The translations under genes were made by a program, and so were the position numbers. 64,000 nucleotides of DNA from Deinococcus hopiensis KR-140 (lineage in GTDB: Bacteria; Deinococcota; Deinococci; Deinococcales; Deinococcaceae), in the NCBI RefSeq assembly GCF_900176165.1, contig NZ_FWWU01000004.1, forward strand, positions 248,001 through 312,000, in the 5' to 3' direction. Below are positions 50,016-58,960 of the stretch, piece by piece. The notes below the pieces were generated by a model. It saw nothing but the letters and a program-made list of their open reading frames with translations, did no database searches and was not told the origin of the DNA. Every line of letters begins with the position of its first letter. Position 1 is the stretch's first letter.

Positions 50016-51337
50016 AGGAGGGTCACCTTCTCGCTAGCGATGCCGCGTGTGGCATATCGGGTGTCGAGAACAGCCTGGGCCTTCTGCACCACACCGGCAT
50101 AGTCCACGTCGCTGTGCTTGGTGGTGATGATGATGAGGTCCGCGCCATGGATGGTCTCATCGGTGAGGTCCACGCCGGTAGCGTGAACTCCGTGCTCATT
50201 GACCTCGGGCGTCCAGGTGTCGTGGAAACTCACTTCTGCCCCAGCACGCTGAAGCAGCTTGTAGACCTCAATGGCCGGGGACTCGCGGTAGTCGTCGAGG
50301 TCGCTCTTGTAGGCCATGCCCAGCAGCAGCACCTTGGAACCGTTGAGCGGTTTGCGGGCGGCGTTCAGCACCCGCGCTGCCTTGTCCACCACGAACTCGG
50401 GCATTTTGCGGTTGGTCTCGCCCGCCAAGGCGATGAAGTGGGTCTGGAAGTTGTACTCGCGCGCCTTCCACTCCAGGTAATGCGGGTCGAGGGGAATACA
50501 GTGGCCGCCTACACCTGGGCCAGGGTAGAAAGGCATGATGCCGAAGGGCTTGGTAAACGCCGCGTCCAGCACCTCCCAGACGTTGATGCCCATGCGGTCG
50601 CACAGCAGGGCGATCTCGTTGGCGAGGGCAATATTCACGGCGCGGAACGTGTTCTCGTAGACCTTGACCATTTCGGCGGCCTTGGCGCTGCTGACGGGGA
50701 CGACATGTTCGATGGCCTGGCGGTAGAACGTGACGGCCACCTCCAGGCTCACTGGATCATGGCCGCCAACCACCTTGTTGGTGTTCTTGGTGGTGTAGCG
50801 GGCGTTGCCGGGGTCGACCCGCTCAGGCGAGTGGGCCAGGAAAAATTCCTCGCCCACACGCAGGCCGCTCGCCTCCAGCAGCGGCTTCATGACCTCTTCG
50901 GTCGTGCCGGGGTAGGTGGTGCTTTCCAGGCTGACGAGCTGGCCAGGGCGCAGGTACTTGGCAATCTCAGCAGTGACACCCTGCACGTAGCTGAGGTCGG
51001 GGCTGAGGTTTATATCGAGCGGCGTGGGTACGCAAATAACAATCACGTCGAGATCCGCCACGACAGCAAAGTCGGTAGTAGTACTGACTAAGCCCTGTTC
51101 CACGATGTCCCGCAGATCCTCGTCGCGCACGTCGCCGATGTAGTTCTGACCGCGCGCCACCATTTCAGCCCGCTGGGGGTTGCGGTCTATGCCCGTGACG
51201 TGAAAGCCCACCTTGGCCTTCTCGACCAGGAAGGGCAGCCCCACGTAGCCCAGCCCCACCACACCGATCCTTGCCGTGTGGTCCTCTATCCGGCGAATCA
51301 GGGCCGCCGCATAACTCTCCTGCACTACCTGCTCCAT
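50012..51337 (-). CDS. wbpA: UDP-N-acetyl-D-glucosamine 6-dehydrogenase
   Basis: From ATG 51337, with GAGGTGA five bases upstream (GTG 51352 is weaker), the protein has 441 residues. It shows GLGYVGLPFLVEKAKVGFHV, AHSPERVDPGN, and the catalytic Cys in VGGHCIPLDPHYLEWKA. It oxidises UDP-GlcNAc to the uronate, the first step of the diacetamido-glucuronate pathway. It is the first gene of the long minus-strand operon. Confidence 0.92.
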   Translation of the reverse strand: MEQVVQESYAAALIRRIEDHTARIGVVGLGYVGLPFLVEKAKVGFHVTGIDRNPQRAEMVARGQNYIGDVRDEDLRDIVEQGLVSTTTDFAVVADLDVIVICVPTPLDINLSPDLSYVQGVTAEIAKYLRPGQLVSLESTTYPGTTEEVMKPLLEASGLRVGEEFFLAHSPERVDPGNARYTTKNTNKVVGGHDPVSLEVAVTFYRQAIEHVVPVSSAKAAEMVKVYENTFRAVNIALANEIALLCDRMGINVWEVLDAAFTKPFGIMPFYPGPGVGGHCIPLDPHYLEWKAREYNFQTHFIALAGETNRKMPEFVVDKAARVLNAARKPLNGSKVLLLGMAYKSDLDDYRESPAIEVYKLLQRAGAEVSFHDTWTPEVNEHGVHATGVDLTDETIHGADLIIITTKHSDVDYAGVVQKAQAVLDTRYATRGIASEKVTLL

Positions 51338-51577
51338 AGTCACCTCGTTCACTCTCTGTTTGAGACGCCATCAACAGGATGAATCTTATTTCTGGTCCTG
51401 CGGGCCGACGAACAACAACGGCCCAAGAATAGCCCACGCTTTCCTCATGATTGCAACGCGGGCGGGAATAGCGTGAGGAACGCCACGGAAAAGTGGGAAC
51501 CTCCCCAAGGCACCCATCAGGCTGACCGCCGTTCTTCGCCATATCGTACTTTCATTGATTCACAGGAGGGAGACACC
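51338..51577. promoter_or_regulatory. Divergent intergenic region, wbpA operon and SDR
   Basis: These 240 bases lie between divergent starts and should hold both promoters. I find no confident -35/-10 pair or operator. Confidence 0.45.
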
Positions 51578-52360
51578 ATGAAGATGCTTGAAGGCAAAGT
51601 GGCGTTTATTACAGGCGGAGCCAGTGGGATCGGCGCAGGTACAGCGCGGAGGTTTGCGCAGGAAGGCGCTCAAGTGGTCCTCGCCGACGTGCAGGCTGAG
51701 GAAGGCGAACGCGTGCGCACCGACATTGAGGAGCAGGGCGGTCAGGCACTGTACGTGAACTGCGACGTGAGCGACGCTGAATCGGTACGGCAGGCCATCC
51801 AGGCTGCCGTGGAGCGGTTCGGGCGACTAGACGTGGTGTTTGCAAATGCGGGCATCAACGGCGTCTGGACACCTATCGACGAGCTGGAGCCCGAGGAGTG
51901 GGATAAGACCTTGAACATCAACCTGCGGGGCACCTATCTGACCGTCCACTACGCTGTACCGCACCTCAAGAAGGCGGGCGGCGGAAGCATCATCATCACG
52001 AGCAGCGTCAACGGTAACCGCACCTTCTCTAGCCCTGGTGCGAGCGCCTACAGCACCTCCAAGGCCGGGCAGGTCGCATTTATGAAGATGATCGCGCTGG
52101 AACTCGGCCGAGACAACATCCGCTGTAACGCGGTGTGCCCTGGAGCGATCCACACCAACATCGAGCAGCGCACCGAGCACCGCGACACCGAAAAGCTCGG
52201 GATCGAGGTCGAATTGCCCGAGGGCAGCCCCGCCCTGAACGAGGGTCAGGGTGAGCCGGTGGACGTCGCCGACACCTGCCTGTTCCTAGCCTCGGACCTC
52301 AGCCGCCACGTATCTGGCGTGGACATTTATGTGGACGGGGGTGCGTCACTGCTGCGCTAG
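51578..52360 (+). CDS. Short-chain dehydrogenase/reductase
   Basis: From ATG 51578 (AGGAGGG eight bases upstream) the protein has 260 residues with TGGASGIGAGTARRF, NAGINGVW, SSVNGNRTF and YSTSKAGQ, and a normal C-terminus (VSGVDIYVDGGASLL). It is a soluble NAD(P)-dependent oxidoreductase of glucose-dehydrogenase-like type, substrate unknown. It is monocistronic. Confidence 0.87.
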   Translation: MKMLEGKVAFITGGASGIGAGTARRFAQEGAQVVLADVQAEEGERVRTDIEEQGGQALYVNCDVSDAESVRQAIQAAVERFGRLDVVFANAGINGVWTPIDELEPEEWDKTLNINLRGTYLTVHYAVPHLKKAGGGSIIITSSVNGNRTFSSPGASAYSTSKAGQVAFMKMIALELGRDNIRCNAVCPGAIHTNIEQRTEHRDTEKLGIEVELPEGSPALNEGQGEPVDVADTCLFLASDLSRHVSGVDIYVDGGASLLR

Positions 52361-52412
52361 AAAACGTCTCTTTGAGCAAAAAGAACCCCACGGGGAGGCG
52401 CAGACTACGGTC

Positions 52413-52630
52413 ATGGTGTCTCCCCTGCTTTCGGTTCTCGATGTGGTTCCCTCTCCTCCAAACAGAGCAGTGCTGAGGCTATTTAGGCCATGGTAGCTCT
52501 CGCCCAACATGTGGAGGCCCTGGGTACCACTCGGTACTGGCTAGCTGAACATCACAACATGCAGTCGCTCTTCAGCAGCGCTGCCGAACTACTGATCGCT
52601 GCCCTGAGCAGTCGACTCACTACCCCCCAG
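52413..52630 (+). pseudogene. Luciferase-like (LLM class) monooxygenase, N-terminal fragment
   Basis: ATG 52413 opens MVSPLLSVLDVVPSPPN, then a frameshift leads to ALAQHVEALGTTRYWLAEHH and NMQSLFSSAAELLIAALSS, the typical N-terminus of a flavin-dependent luciferase-like oxidoreductase of the MsnO8 type. The sequence is lost after about residue 65, and the rest of the gene is missing. Confidence 0.75.
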
Positions 52631-52636
52631 GTCCCA

Positions 52637-53578
52637 TCAACGACGCGACCTTGCCCATTCCGCCGTCCGCCGCAACCCTTCCTTCAGGGTGAGGGGTTGT
52701 CCGAGCACACCTTCAGCCTGCTGGACATCCAGTACTGAGCGCTGAAGGTCTCCGACGCGAGGAGGCGCAGCCTGCAGTTCCGCCTGTACCCCAAGCGCCG
52801 ACGCGAGTTGCTCCGCCAGCTCCCGGGTGGTTGTGGCCTTCCCCGTACCGATGTTCAGTAGACGTGGAGTCCGGCCTTCCGCCGCAGCCAAATTGGCTTC
52901 CGCGACGTCTCCCGCATAGACGTAGTCGCGAACGCACCCGTCGTCGCCAACCTCCTTCATGGCATTGATGTTAATCGGCTGTCCAGCCAGCAGGCGGTCC
53001 GCGAAGATGGCCACGACGCCCGCCTCGCCATGTGGATTCTGGCGTGGGCCATAGACGTTGGCATACCTCAGCGACACGTAATCCAACCCGAACTGCTGGC
53101 GGAACGTCTCCAGGTAGTACTCAAAGGACAGCTTACTCGTGGCGTAAGGACTGTAGGGACGGGCTGCCGCAGTTTCATCGGCTGCCCCCACTGGCACTTC
53201 ACCGTAGATGGCCCCACCGGTTGAGGCGAACACGATCCGCTGGGTCCCCACTTCCAGGGACGCTCGCAGCACATTTATTCCGCCGATAATGTTGATTTCG
53301 GCGTCAAGGACCGGCTCACGAACACTGACGCTCACGCTCGCCTGCGCTGCCTGATGACTGACGACCACTGGCTGGAATTCCTGAAAGGCAGCGCTCACCG
53401 CGCCTGGGTTTCGTACATCGATCTCATATAACGAAACCCCCAAGGGCAAGTTCTCGCGCTTACCACTGGACAGATTGTCTAAGGCAGCCACTTCCCAGCC
53501 TCCAGCTAAGGCGCGCTCCACCACATGACTTCCAATAAAACCTGCTCCGCCAGTAACCAACATGCGCTTCTGTTTCAC
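52637..53578 (-). CDS. UDP-glucose 4-epimerase-like NAD-dependent epimerase
   Basis: A 313-residue extended SDR starts at GTG 53578 (or ATG 53563): VTGGAGFIGSHVVERALAGG, ASTGGAIYGEVP and YATSKLSFEYYL. It is of the GalE/dTDP-glucose-4-epimerase group and may supply UDP-Gal or a related sugar to the nearby polysaccharide. Its start overlaps the end of a truncated regulator. Confidence 0.87.
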   Translation of the reverse strand: MKQKRMLVTGGAGFIGSHVVERALAGGWEVAALDNLSSGKRENLPLGVSLYEIDVRNPGAVSAAFQEFQPVVVSHQAAQASVSVSVREPVLDAEINIIGGINVLRASLEVGTQRIVFASTGGAIYGEVPVGAADETAAARPYSPYATSKLSFEYYLETFRQQFGLDYVSLRYANVYGPRQNPHGEAGVVAIFADRLLAGQPININAMKEVGDDGCVRDYVYAGDVAEANLAAAEGRTPRLLNIGTGKATTTRELAEQLASALGVQAELQAAPPRVGDLQRSVLDVQQAEGVLGQPLTLKEGLRRTAEWARSRR

Positions 53579-54279
53579 AATGTAAAAATATCAGTCCCAT
53601 AGTAGAGCATGATCGGCACTGCTCTTCCGGAACAGACCCCTATCTGGTCCTCCGGGCGCAGGCCTAGCGCCGCGAGTTCCTCAGACTGCAGGGCGAGCTG
53701 CTCGGGGCCCAATCGCCCGGCGGTTCCCGTAGCGACGAGGTACGGCACCTCGAAGGTGCTCAGCGTGCGCGCTGCAACCAGGGCGCGGTGTGGCGCAGGC
53801 AGGTGGCGTACGAGGCCGAGCAGCCACGCCTCACCATCTGGTCCGAGGCGCTCGGCGTGGTCCACGGTCAGCAGCGTGGGGGGCAGGGAAGCGAGCATCG
53901 CCGCCGCGCGCTGGGGCGTCAGCCGGTCACCCTCCTGCGTCTCCTGGAGCGACTCGGCCAAGGCCGGATTGAGCGCCTGGATACCCGCGATCAACGCCTG
54001 AACGAGGGCGTCCACCTGCCCGCCTGTTTCCCGCAGGTCCACCGCCACGTGGGCGGGAACCTGCGCGCCGGCCTGCCCCAGAAGCACGCTCTTGCCGTAG
54101 CCGGAGGGAGCGATCAGGAGGGTTACACGGGGCGTCTCTTCACCCAGAATGGCCTGCAGCAGGCGGGGCCGTGTCAGCAGAGCTGGGCGTACGCCCCCAC
54201 TGTGAACGGGGACCTGGCCCTCTGCTCCACCGCCCGCCCGTGCCGCCTCGCCTCGCCCAACTGCCATGTCCAAGAGCAT
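53575..54279 (-). pseudogene. MalT/LuxR-type ATP-dependent regulator, N-terminal fragment
   Basis: The frame encodes about 234 residues (from ATG 54279; open to 54342) with RPALLTRPRLL, a P-loop LLIAPSGYGKSVLL, and a Walker-B-like LLTVDHAERLGPDGEAWLL. This is the N-terminal NTPase domain of large MalT-like or BTAD-type regulators, normally 800-1000 residues. After LGLRPEDQIG the frame enters AT-rich DNA and ends at the galE-like start, so the sensor repeats and DNA-binding domain are lost. It may still be translated. Confidence 0.7.
53585..53590 (-). promoter_or_regulatory. Leaderless-type -10 element (TATTTT) for the galE-like gene
   Basis: Read on the minus strand, TATTTT ends six bases before GTG 53578, and no ribosome site is seen. 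The AT-rich patch lies where the regulator fragment loses homology, so the truncation may have brought or exposed this promoter. Confidence 0.35.
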
Positions 54280-54342
54280 CGCACCACTTGATGTGACTTG
54301 CCTCCTGCCGCCAATGCCTGGGTTCTCCCAGAAACGCTCCAC

Positions 54343-54647
54343 AGCCTCAATTTGATAGGTGCAGCCCTATGGAAAAGGGCAAAGTTCGGGTCACCCACCC
54401 CTGGGCGAGGCCCAGCCAGGGGATGAACCCACCCCTCACCTACCCACGCTGCCACACGCCCGCCTGGCATTCGTAGGCTGCGCAAGGGAGAGTGGGTGGG
54501 TCAGGTCCTGGACAGTTCAGGACACCGCCGTTGATCTTGTACGGACAGAGCGAGCAGCGGAGAAAGTACGTTGCCCCTCACGTTCGAGCTTTTCGGTGCA
54601 ACGTGCTCGGCGTGCTCTTGAAAAGCTTCTCGAAAGGTGAACCCGTC
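54343..54647. other. Intergenic region, nothing recognised
   Basis: These 305 bases lie between the regulator fragment and the end of the ABC exporter. I find no gene, hairpin or repeat in it. Confidence 0.5.
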
Positions 54648-56492
54648 TCAGCCTTCCGCCTTCTGCCGCTCCTCCTCCGCGTAGCCGCGCGCCTGCAATT
54701 CGTACAGTTGCGCGTAACGCCCGCCCAACGCGAGCAGCTCACCGTGGGTGCCCGATTCGGTGATCTTGCCGCCCTCCAGCACCACGATTCGGTCGGCGAG
54801 ACGCACAGTGGAGAAGCGGTGCGAGATCAGGACGGTGATGCGGTCGCGCGTCTCGCGCCGAAGCGCCTCAATGGTGTCAAACTCGGCTCGGGCGTCAAGG
54901 GCCGCGGTGGGCTCGTCAAACACGAGGACCGAGGCGCCGCGGAAGTACAGCCGGGCCAGGGCCAGGCGCTGCCACTGACCGCCGGACAGTTGCTGTCCGC
55001 CCTGAAACAGGCGGCCGAGCGGAGTTTGCAGGCCCTCGGGCAGCGTCTCCACAAAGGCGGCTCCAGCGCGGTCCACCGCCTGCCCTATGCCGGGTTCGTC
55101 GTCCATGCGTCCCGTCTGGGCCACGGCGACGTTCTCCCCAGCACTCATCTGGTATTGCCCGAAGTCCTGGAAGATGCTGCTCATTTCGCGCTGCACGCTG
55201 CGGGGCGAGAAGAGCGCGGCGTCCTGGCCGTTGAGCAGGATGCGACCGCCCGTCGGCTCGAACAGACGGGTGAGCAGCTTGACGAGGGTGGTCTTGCCGG
55301 CCCCGTTCTCGCCCACGAGCGCGAGGGCCTGGCCGCGTTCCACCCGGAAACTCACCCCGCGCAGCACATCTCGCTCGGTAAGGGGATAGCGGAAACCGAC
55401 GTCCTGAAACTCGATGGAGTGGATGGGCCCCTGCCACTCCTCACCCGAGTTCAGGTCACGGGCAGGCAATTCCAGAAAGCCGAAGAGGTTTCGCATGTAC
55501 AGCAGGTTTTGGTAGATGCCGCTGACCCCGTTCAACACGTTGCCCACCTGTCCTTGAACCTGAGCGAGGCCCAGCACGAACAGGCTGAAGTCACCGACCG
55601 TGAGGCCACCACCCGCTGCCCGGCGCAACACCAGCGCTGAGGCCAGCCCCACCAGCAGGGCCGAGAACAGCGCCGCAGCGAAGGTCCAGCCCGAACGCCG
55701 CCGCACCACGTCCTCCAGCTGCCGCCGAAACCCCAGGTAATATTCGCGCCAGCGTGAGAGCAGGTAAGGCTCGAAGCCGAACAGCCGCACCTCCTTGACC
55801 AGCGCGTCGCTCGTCAGCACGCTGCCGAGGTAGTTCTGCACCCTCGCGTCGTGGGTCTGGCGACGCAGCATCCGGTAGCCCTCCACGCCGAACTTGTTGC
55901 TCACCCATACGCCGGGTAGCGCGGCGAGCAGCACCAGGGGCAGGACCGCCCACCCCAGCCGCGCGAGCAGCGCCCCCACCGAGGCCAGCGTGACGAGCGC
56001 CGAGGCCAGCCCCACAAGCTGCGTCGCCACGCCGAGGGGTCGCGACCCGACCTCCCGGTAGGCCTGCTGCAACTGATCGTAGGTCTCGGCGCGTTCGAAG
56101 GCCTCCACCGGCAGGCCCGAGGCCTTTTCCAGAATCGAGCGGCTGGTCCGGTGCTGCAGCGCGTCGCCCAGCAGTTCGCGCGCTGCACCCTGCACCGTGG
56201 ACAGCAGGCCGCCCACGACGGTGAGCCCCACCTGAAGTCCCAGCAGTTGCAGCAGCCGCGTGTAGCTCGCGCCGCCCGCTCCCGCGTGGGCCACGGCGTC
56301 GAGTAGCAGTTTGCCTACCCACAGCGTGGCGGCGGGCAGGATGGACGACAGCAAGCTCGTCAGCACGAAGGTGGCGGCGTGGCGCGGACTGGCCTGCCAC
56401 ACCAGGGCCAGCGTGTTGCGGAAGTCCGCCGTCCGGACCTGCAGGGAAGCGGGGGCCGAACTCGGTGGCGGGCCGGGAGAGCGGGAGGACAT
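54648..56492 (-). CDS. ABC-type exporter, fused permease and ATPase
   Basis: From ATG 56492 the protein has 614 residues (GTG upstream is possible). The N-terminal half has about six membrane segments; the C-terminal half is the ATPase: Walker A GENGAGKTTLVKLL, Q-loop FQDFGQYQ, signature LSGGQWQRLALARL, Walker B LVFDEPTAALD and the H-loop ISHRFSTV. It should act as a dimer and export a lipid, peptide or drug. Neighbours give no hint of the substrate. Confidence 0.88.
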   Translation of the reverse strand: MSSRSPGPPPSSAPASLQVRTADFRNTLALVWQASPRHAATFVLTSLLSSILPAATLWVGKLLLDAVAHAGAGGASYTRLLQLLGLQVGLTVVGGLLSTVQGAARELLGDALQHRTSRSILEKASGLPVEAFERAETYDQLQQAYREVGSRPLGVATQLVGLASALVTLASVGALLARLGWAVLPLVLLAALPGVWVSNKFGVEGYRMLRRQTHDARVQNYLGSVLTSDALVKEVRLFGFEPYLLSRWREYYLGFRRQLEDVVRRRSGWTFAAALFSALLVGLASALVLRRAAGGGLTVGDFSLFVLGLAQVQGQVGNVLNGVSGIYQNLLYMRNLFGFLELPARDLNSGEEWQGPIHSIEFQDVGFRYPLTERDVLRGVSFRVERGQALALVGENGAGKTTLVKLLTRLFEPTGGRILLNGQDAALFSPRSVQREMSSIFQDFGQYQMSAGENVAVAQTGRMDDEPGIGQAVDRAGAAFVETLPEGLQTPLGRLFQGGQQLSGGQWQRLALARLYFRGASVLVFDEPTAALDARAEFDTIEALRRETRDRITVLISHRFSTVRLADRIVVLEGGKITESGTHGELLALGGRYAQLYELQARGYAEEERQKAEG

Positions 56493-56619
56493 CACGGGGG
56501 CCAGTCTGCACCTCTCGCTCTCCACTGGGCAGGCCTTCGATTACAGAGGTGAAGCGTGGGGACCCATAAAGGCTCCTCTCCTTCCTTCCCCGAAGTTCTG
56601 TACTCCTTGATCCCTCTTT

Positions 56620-56894
56620 GCCCCGTGGCAGGAAGGACCGCTTCCATGTCGCCCAAATACGATCAATGTCCTCTCGACCACCTTCAGGCGTTCATTCTCG
56701 CGTTCCAACTCCGTGTGCCGGTCCTCCTGGCGCTCTCCAGCGAGGCGGGGCGTGCCCGCCTCGAGGAACTGTGCTTTCCAGCCGTGAATCACGGCTCTCG
56801 TTGACGCCGTGCTGTCGTGCAGTTGCCTGCCGAGAACAGCCAGAACAATCTGCGCTTTCGTGTCCGTTGCCCAGCTTTTCCGTTGCTTGCCCAT
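56620..56894 (-). pseudogene. IS3-family orfA remnant
   Basis: The minus strand gives MGKQRKSWATDTKAQIVLAV, then ARQHGVNESR in another frame, then HGWKAQFLEAGTPRLAGERQ and ELERENERLK in the first. These are the helix-turn-helix and leucine-zipper parts of an IS3 orfA protein, broken by two compensating frameshifts. No orfB is present. Confidence 0.8.
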
Positions 56895-56960
56895 ACTTTC
56901 CCTCCAGTGTGCTCACCCCTCGCAAGTGGGCGCGTGATTTTGGAAGGATTTCTTGGAGCA

Positions 56961-57183
56961 TTACCGCCAGAACTCACGCGCCTTCAGTTCGGCGACCAGG
57001 ACAGCCAGGTCTTTCCACACCGTGACCCCTATGAACGACGTGCGCTCCTGAGGCCGACCCTGACGGTCGTTGAACTTTTCCGTCCTAACCGAACGAGAAG
57101 TTCAACGACCGCATCGCCGCTGGGCGTATAACGCAGTCCCGGTGTGGCGACCAAGTTGCCACCCAGCAACGCATGATTGATGC
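56961..57183 (-). pseudogene. Single-stranded DNA-binding protein (SSB) remnant
   Basis: The minus strand gives INHALLGGNLVATPGLRYTP and SGDAVVEL, then in another frame ERTSFIGVTVWKDLAVLVAE and a stop. This matches the first 55 or so residues of an SSB OB-fold (NHVxLIGNL, PELRYTPSG, VWKxLAE). The centre is altered by an inverted duplication (57064-57111). SSB genes of this kind are common on plasmids and conjugative elements, and this one is not functional. Confidence 0.7.
57064..57111. repeat. Inverted duplication inside the SSB remnant
   Basis: Perfect 14-base arms CGGTCGTTGAACTT and AAGTTCAACGACCG are separated by 20 bases. The left arm is normal SSB coding sequence; the right arm looks like an inverted copy of it and breaks the frame. 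Confidence 0.75.
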
Positions 57184-57230
57184 CCTGAGTTAAGCGCTAT
57201 CCATCGCTCCGGTCGGCCAACGTGGCGAAG

Positions 57231-57880
57231 TCACCATCCAGCTTCTCGTAGCGCAGGGTGGGCAGGCGAACCCTCGTGCGCGTCTGTCCCTCCTTCTCCC
57301 ACTTCTCCTGGCCGACCGTGGCTTCGCCCTCCGGCCATCTCCGCCGCCGGCGTCAATGCCTGGCGTTTCGCTTGCAGGTCCGCGAGGTGAAGGCGCGCGT
57401 CCCGCTCCTTTTGGTCCAAGCAGGCGAGCCACCAAGCGCTGCTGTCTTTCGCCGCCGCTTCTTCCTTGCGAGCAGCCACCGCTTGATTCAGGTCCGTCTC
57501 CGCCACCAGGATCAAGCGGTTGAGCGTCACTTCCACTGCCTTGCGTGCGAGGTCTTCCAAGCGACTCGTCATCGCTGCGGACATGGACTTGAGTGCCGCT
57601 TCGGTCTTGCCAATGATCGACGGGCGAACGTGCAGTTCCGCCTCCGCAACTTCGACCTTGTCTCCCACGAAACCGGGGAACACGAAGGCGTCCCGGCCCT
57701 GTCCCAACTCGCGTTGAACCTTGAAGCCCACGTCGCCGGACGAGCGCATCGCTTGCGCTCCGTCACGCAGGAACAAGACCCGCTCGCGCTTGCCTTCAGA
57801 CTCACCACCAGGCAGAACTCCTGGTCCAGAAAAAACAGTTTGCCCCGACCACTTACGCTCGGCTTCAGCATCGTCTTCAT
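57231..57880 (-). pseudogene. Degraded coiled-coil protein gene
   Basis: Two minus-strand frames join into one: KTMLKPSVSGRGKLFFLDQE, then after a frameshift RDGAQAMRSSGDVGFKVQRE and a long charged helical part (RLEDLARKAVEVTLNRLILV; DQKERDARLHLADLQAKRQA). I do not recognise the family; the Ala/Glu-rich helix suggests a coiled coil. It lies next to the SSB remnant on the same strand and may be part of the same lost element. Confidence 0.5.
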
Positions 57881-58064
57881 GCTGCGTCCTTCATCCGCGT
57901 TCTGTGAGATGAAATCTTTTGAGTCCCGCCCACCTTTGGGCCTATCGCGGGGGTCCCACCCCAGGACTGCACACAGAGGCCGGAGCAGGAGTGGGGCGGG
58001 GCCCCTCCGTGAGAGAGTCTCGGGAAACGGGAGACAAATCCGCCTGGTTATTACGAGTATATCC

Positions 58065-58213
58065 GAAATACTTCTACAGGTCTAGGTTTTTCGCCGGGGT
58101 CTGCAAACGAGATACTTCTATAGGTCTCACTTTTGCCTACCCAGGCTTCCCGAAATACTTCTATAGGTCGTACTTTGAAAAAGGAGCAAATTTGGAAATA
58201 CTTCTATATGTCT
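58065..58213 (+). repeat. Four iteron-like 19-bp direct repeats
   Basis: Copies of GAAATACTTCTATAGGTCT begin at 58065, 58109, 58152 and 58195, with one to two changes each and intervals of 44, 43 and 43 bases, close to four helical turns. Downstream of three copies a CTTTTG-like tract is also shared. Regular direct repeats of this size are typical of plasmid or secondary-replicon replication origins and of arrays for an activator. No rep gene is found beside them. Confidence 0.75.
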
Positions 58214-58453
58214 GGGTAGCCGTATGGGTTACCCACAGCTCAAAAGACTGCTTCTTGTATCTTCCGGTGTAGCGCAATCACCACCTTAAGGCCAACTTTT
58301 TGATGTCTCTTTGCACGTCACAGCCCCCACATTTTCACCTTCAACCTGAGCGATTTCAGTGGCTTCGTGACAAACTTTTCCCCTTCTCAATCTCTCTTCG
58401 ACCTGAAAAAAACCCTCTGAAAGAGCGGCCAGGTCTTACGTTTTCTCCTTGAA

Positions 58454-58551
58454 TCTCTCTCCACTTCCACCATTCGGCGAGCAAGATCTCGGGGCACAAG
58501 TGGTCGCTGACTTCGCGCGCCAAGCCCCTTTTGGGCGGTGGATTTGAGACG
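58454..58551. repeat. 100-bp dispersed repeat, copy A
   Basis: The segment starting TCTCTCCACTTCCACCATTC resembles 58961-59060 over its whole length (about three quarters identical by eye). On the minus strand both copies encode EILLAEWWK, so they may derive from a duplicated coding segment. Confidence 0.6.
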
Positions 58552-58960
58552 CCTCAGACCGCTCCGGAAGACCCTAGCTCGCGGAACGTCGAGAGTTTGT
58601 TGTTGGCCAACGACATGGTGTACGAACCGTTGTTGAACTCGATTGATCGCGCCACATCACCCTGCTCAAAGACCACCGCCTCCGGCTCCTCATACCGCAA
58701 CCCTCTGCGGTGTTCCGCCTCCTAGGTCTCCGTATTCGGAGCGACGTTTAGGAGGAGCTGCATGCGCCCAACTCCACGGCGATGCGCTGATCGTCCTGAG
58801 CGTCAGGAGCACCACACGCGTCTCGCTGGTGCGTTGAGAAGGGGTGGTTCCTCCTCCGCTCCCGATCTTGTTTCCTGCTTGCCCGTTCCCTGGGAAGCTC
58901 GCTTCGTCAAAGAATTCGCCCTCGAAAGGGCGGTCTGTAGGCATTACAGTCCTGCTGATT

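Noticed and set aside
55087..55640. Plus-strand frames opposite the ABC exporter
   Set aside because: They are antisense shadows of the ATPase domain without any signature.
58065..58213. CRISPR array
   Set aside because: The 19-base repeat is short, there are only four copies, the shared tracts extend into the intervals, and no cas gene is near. An iteron-type array fits better.
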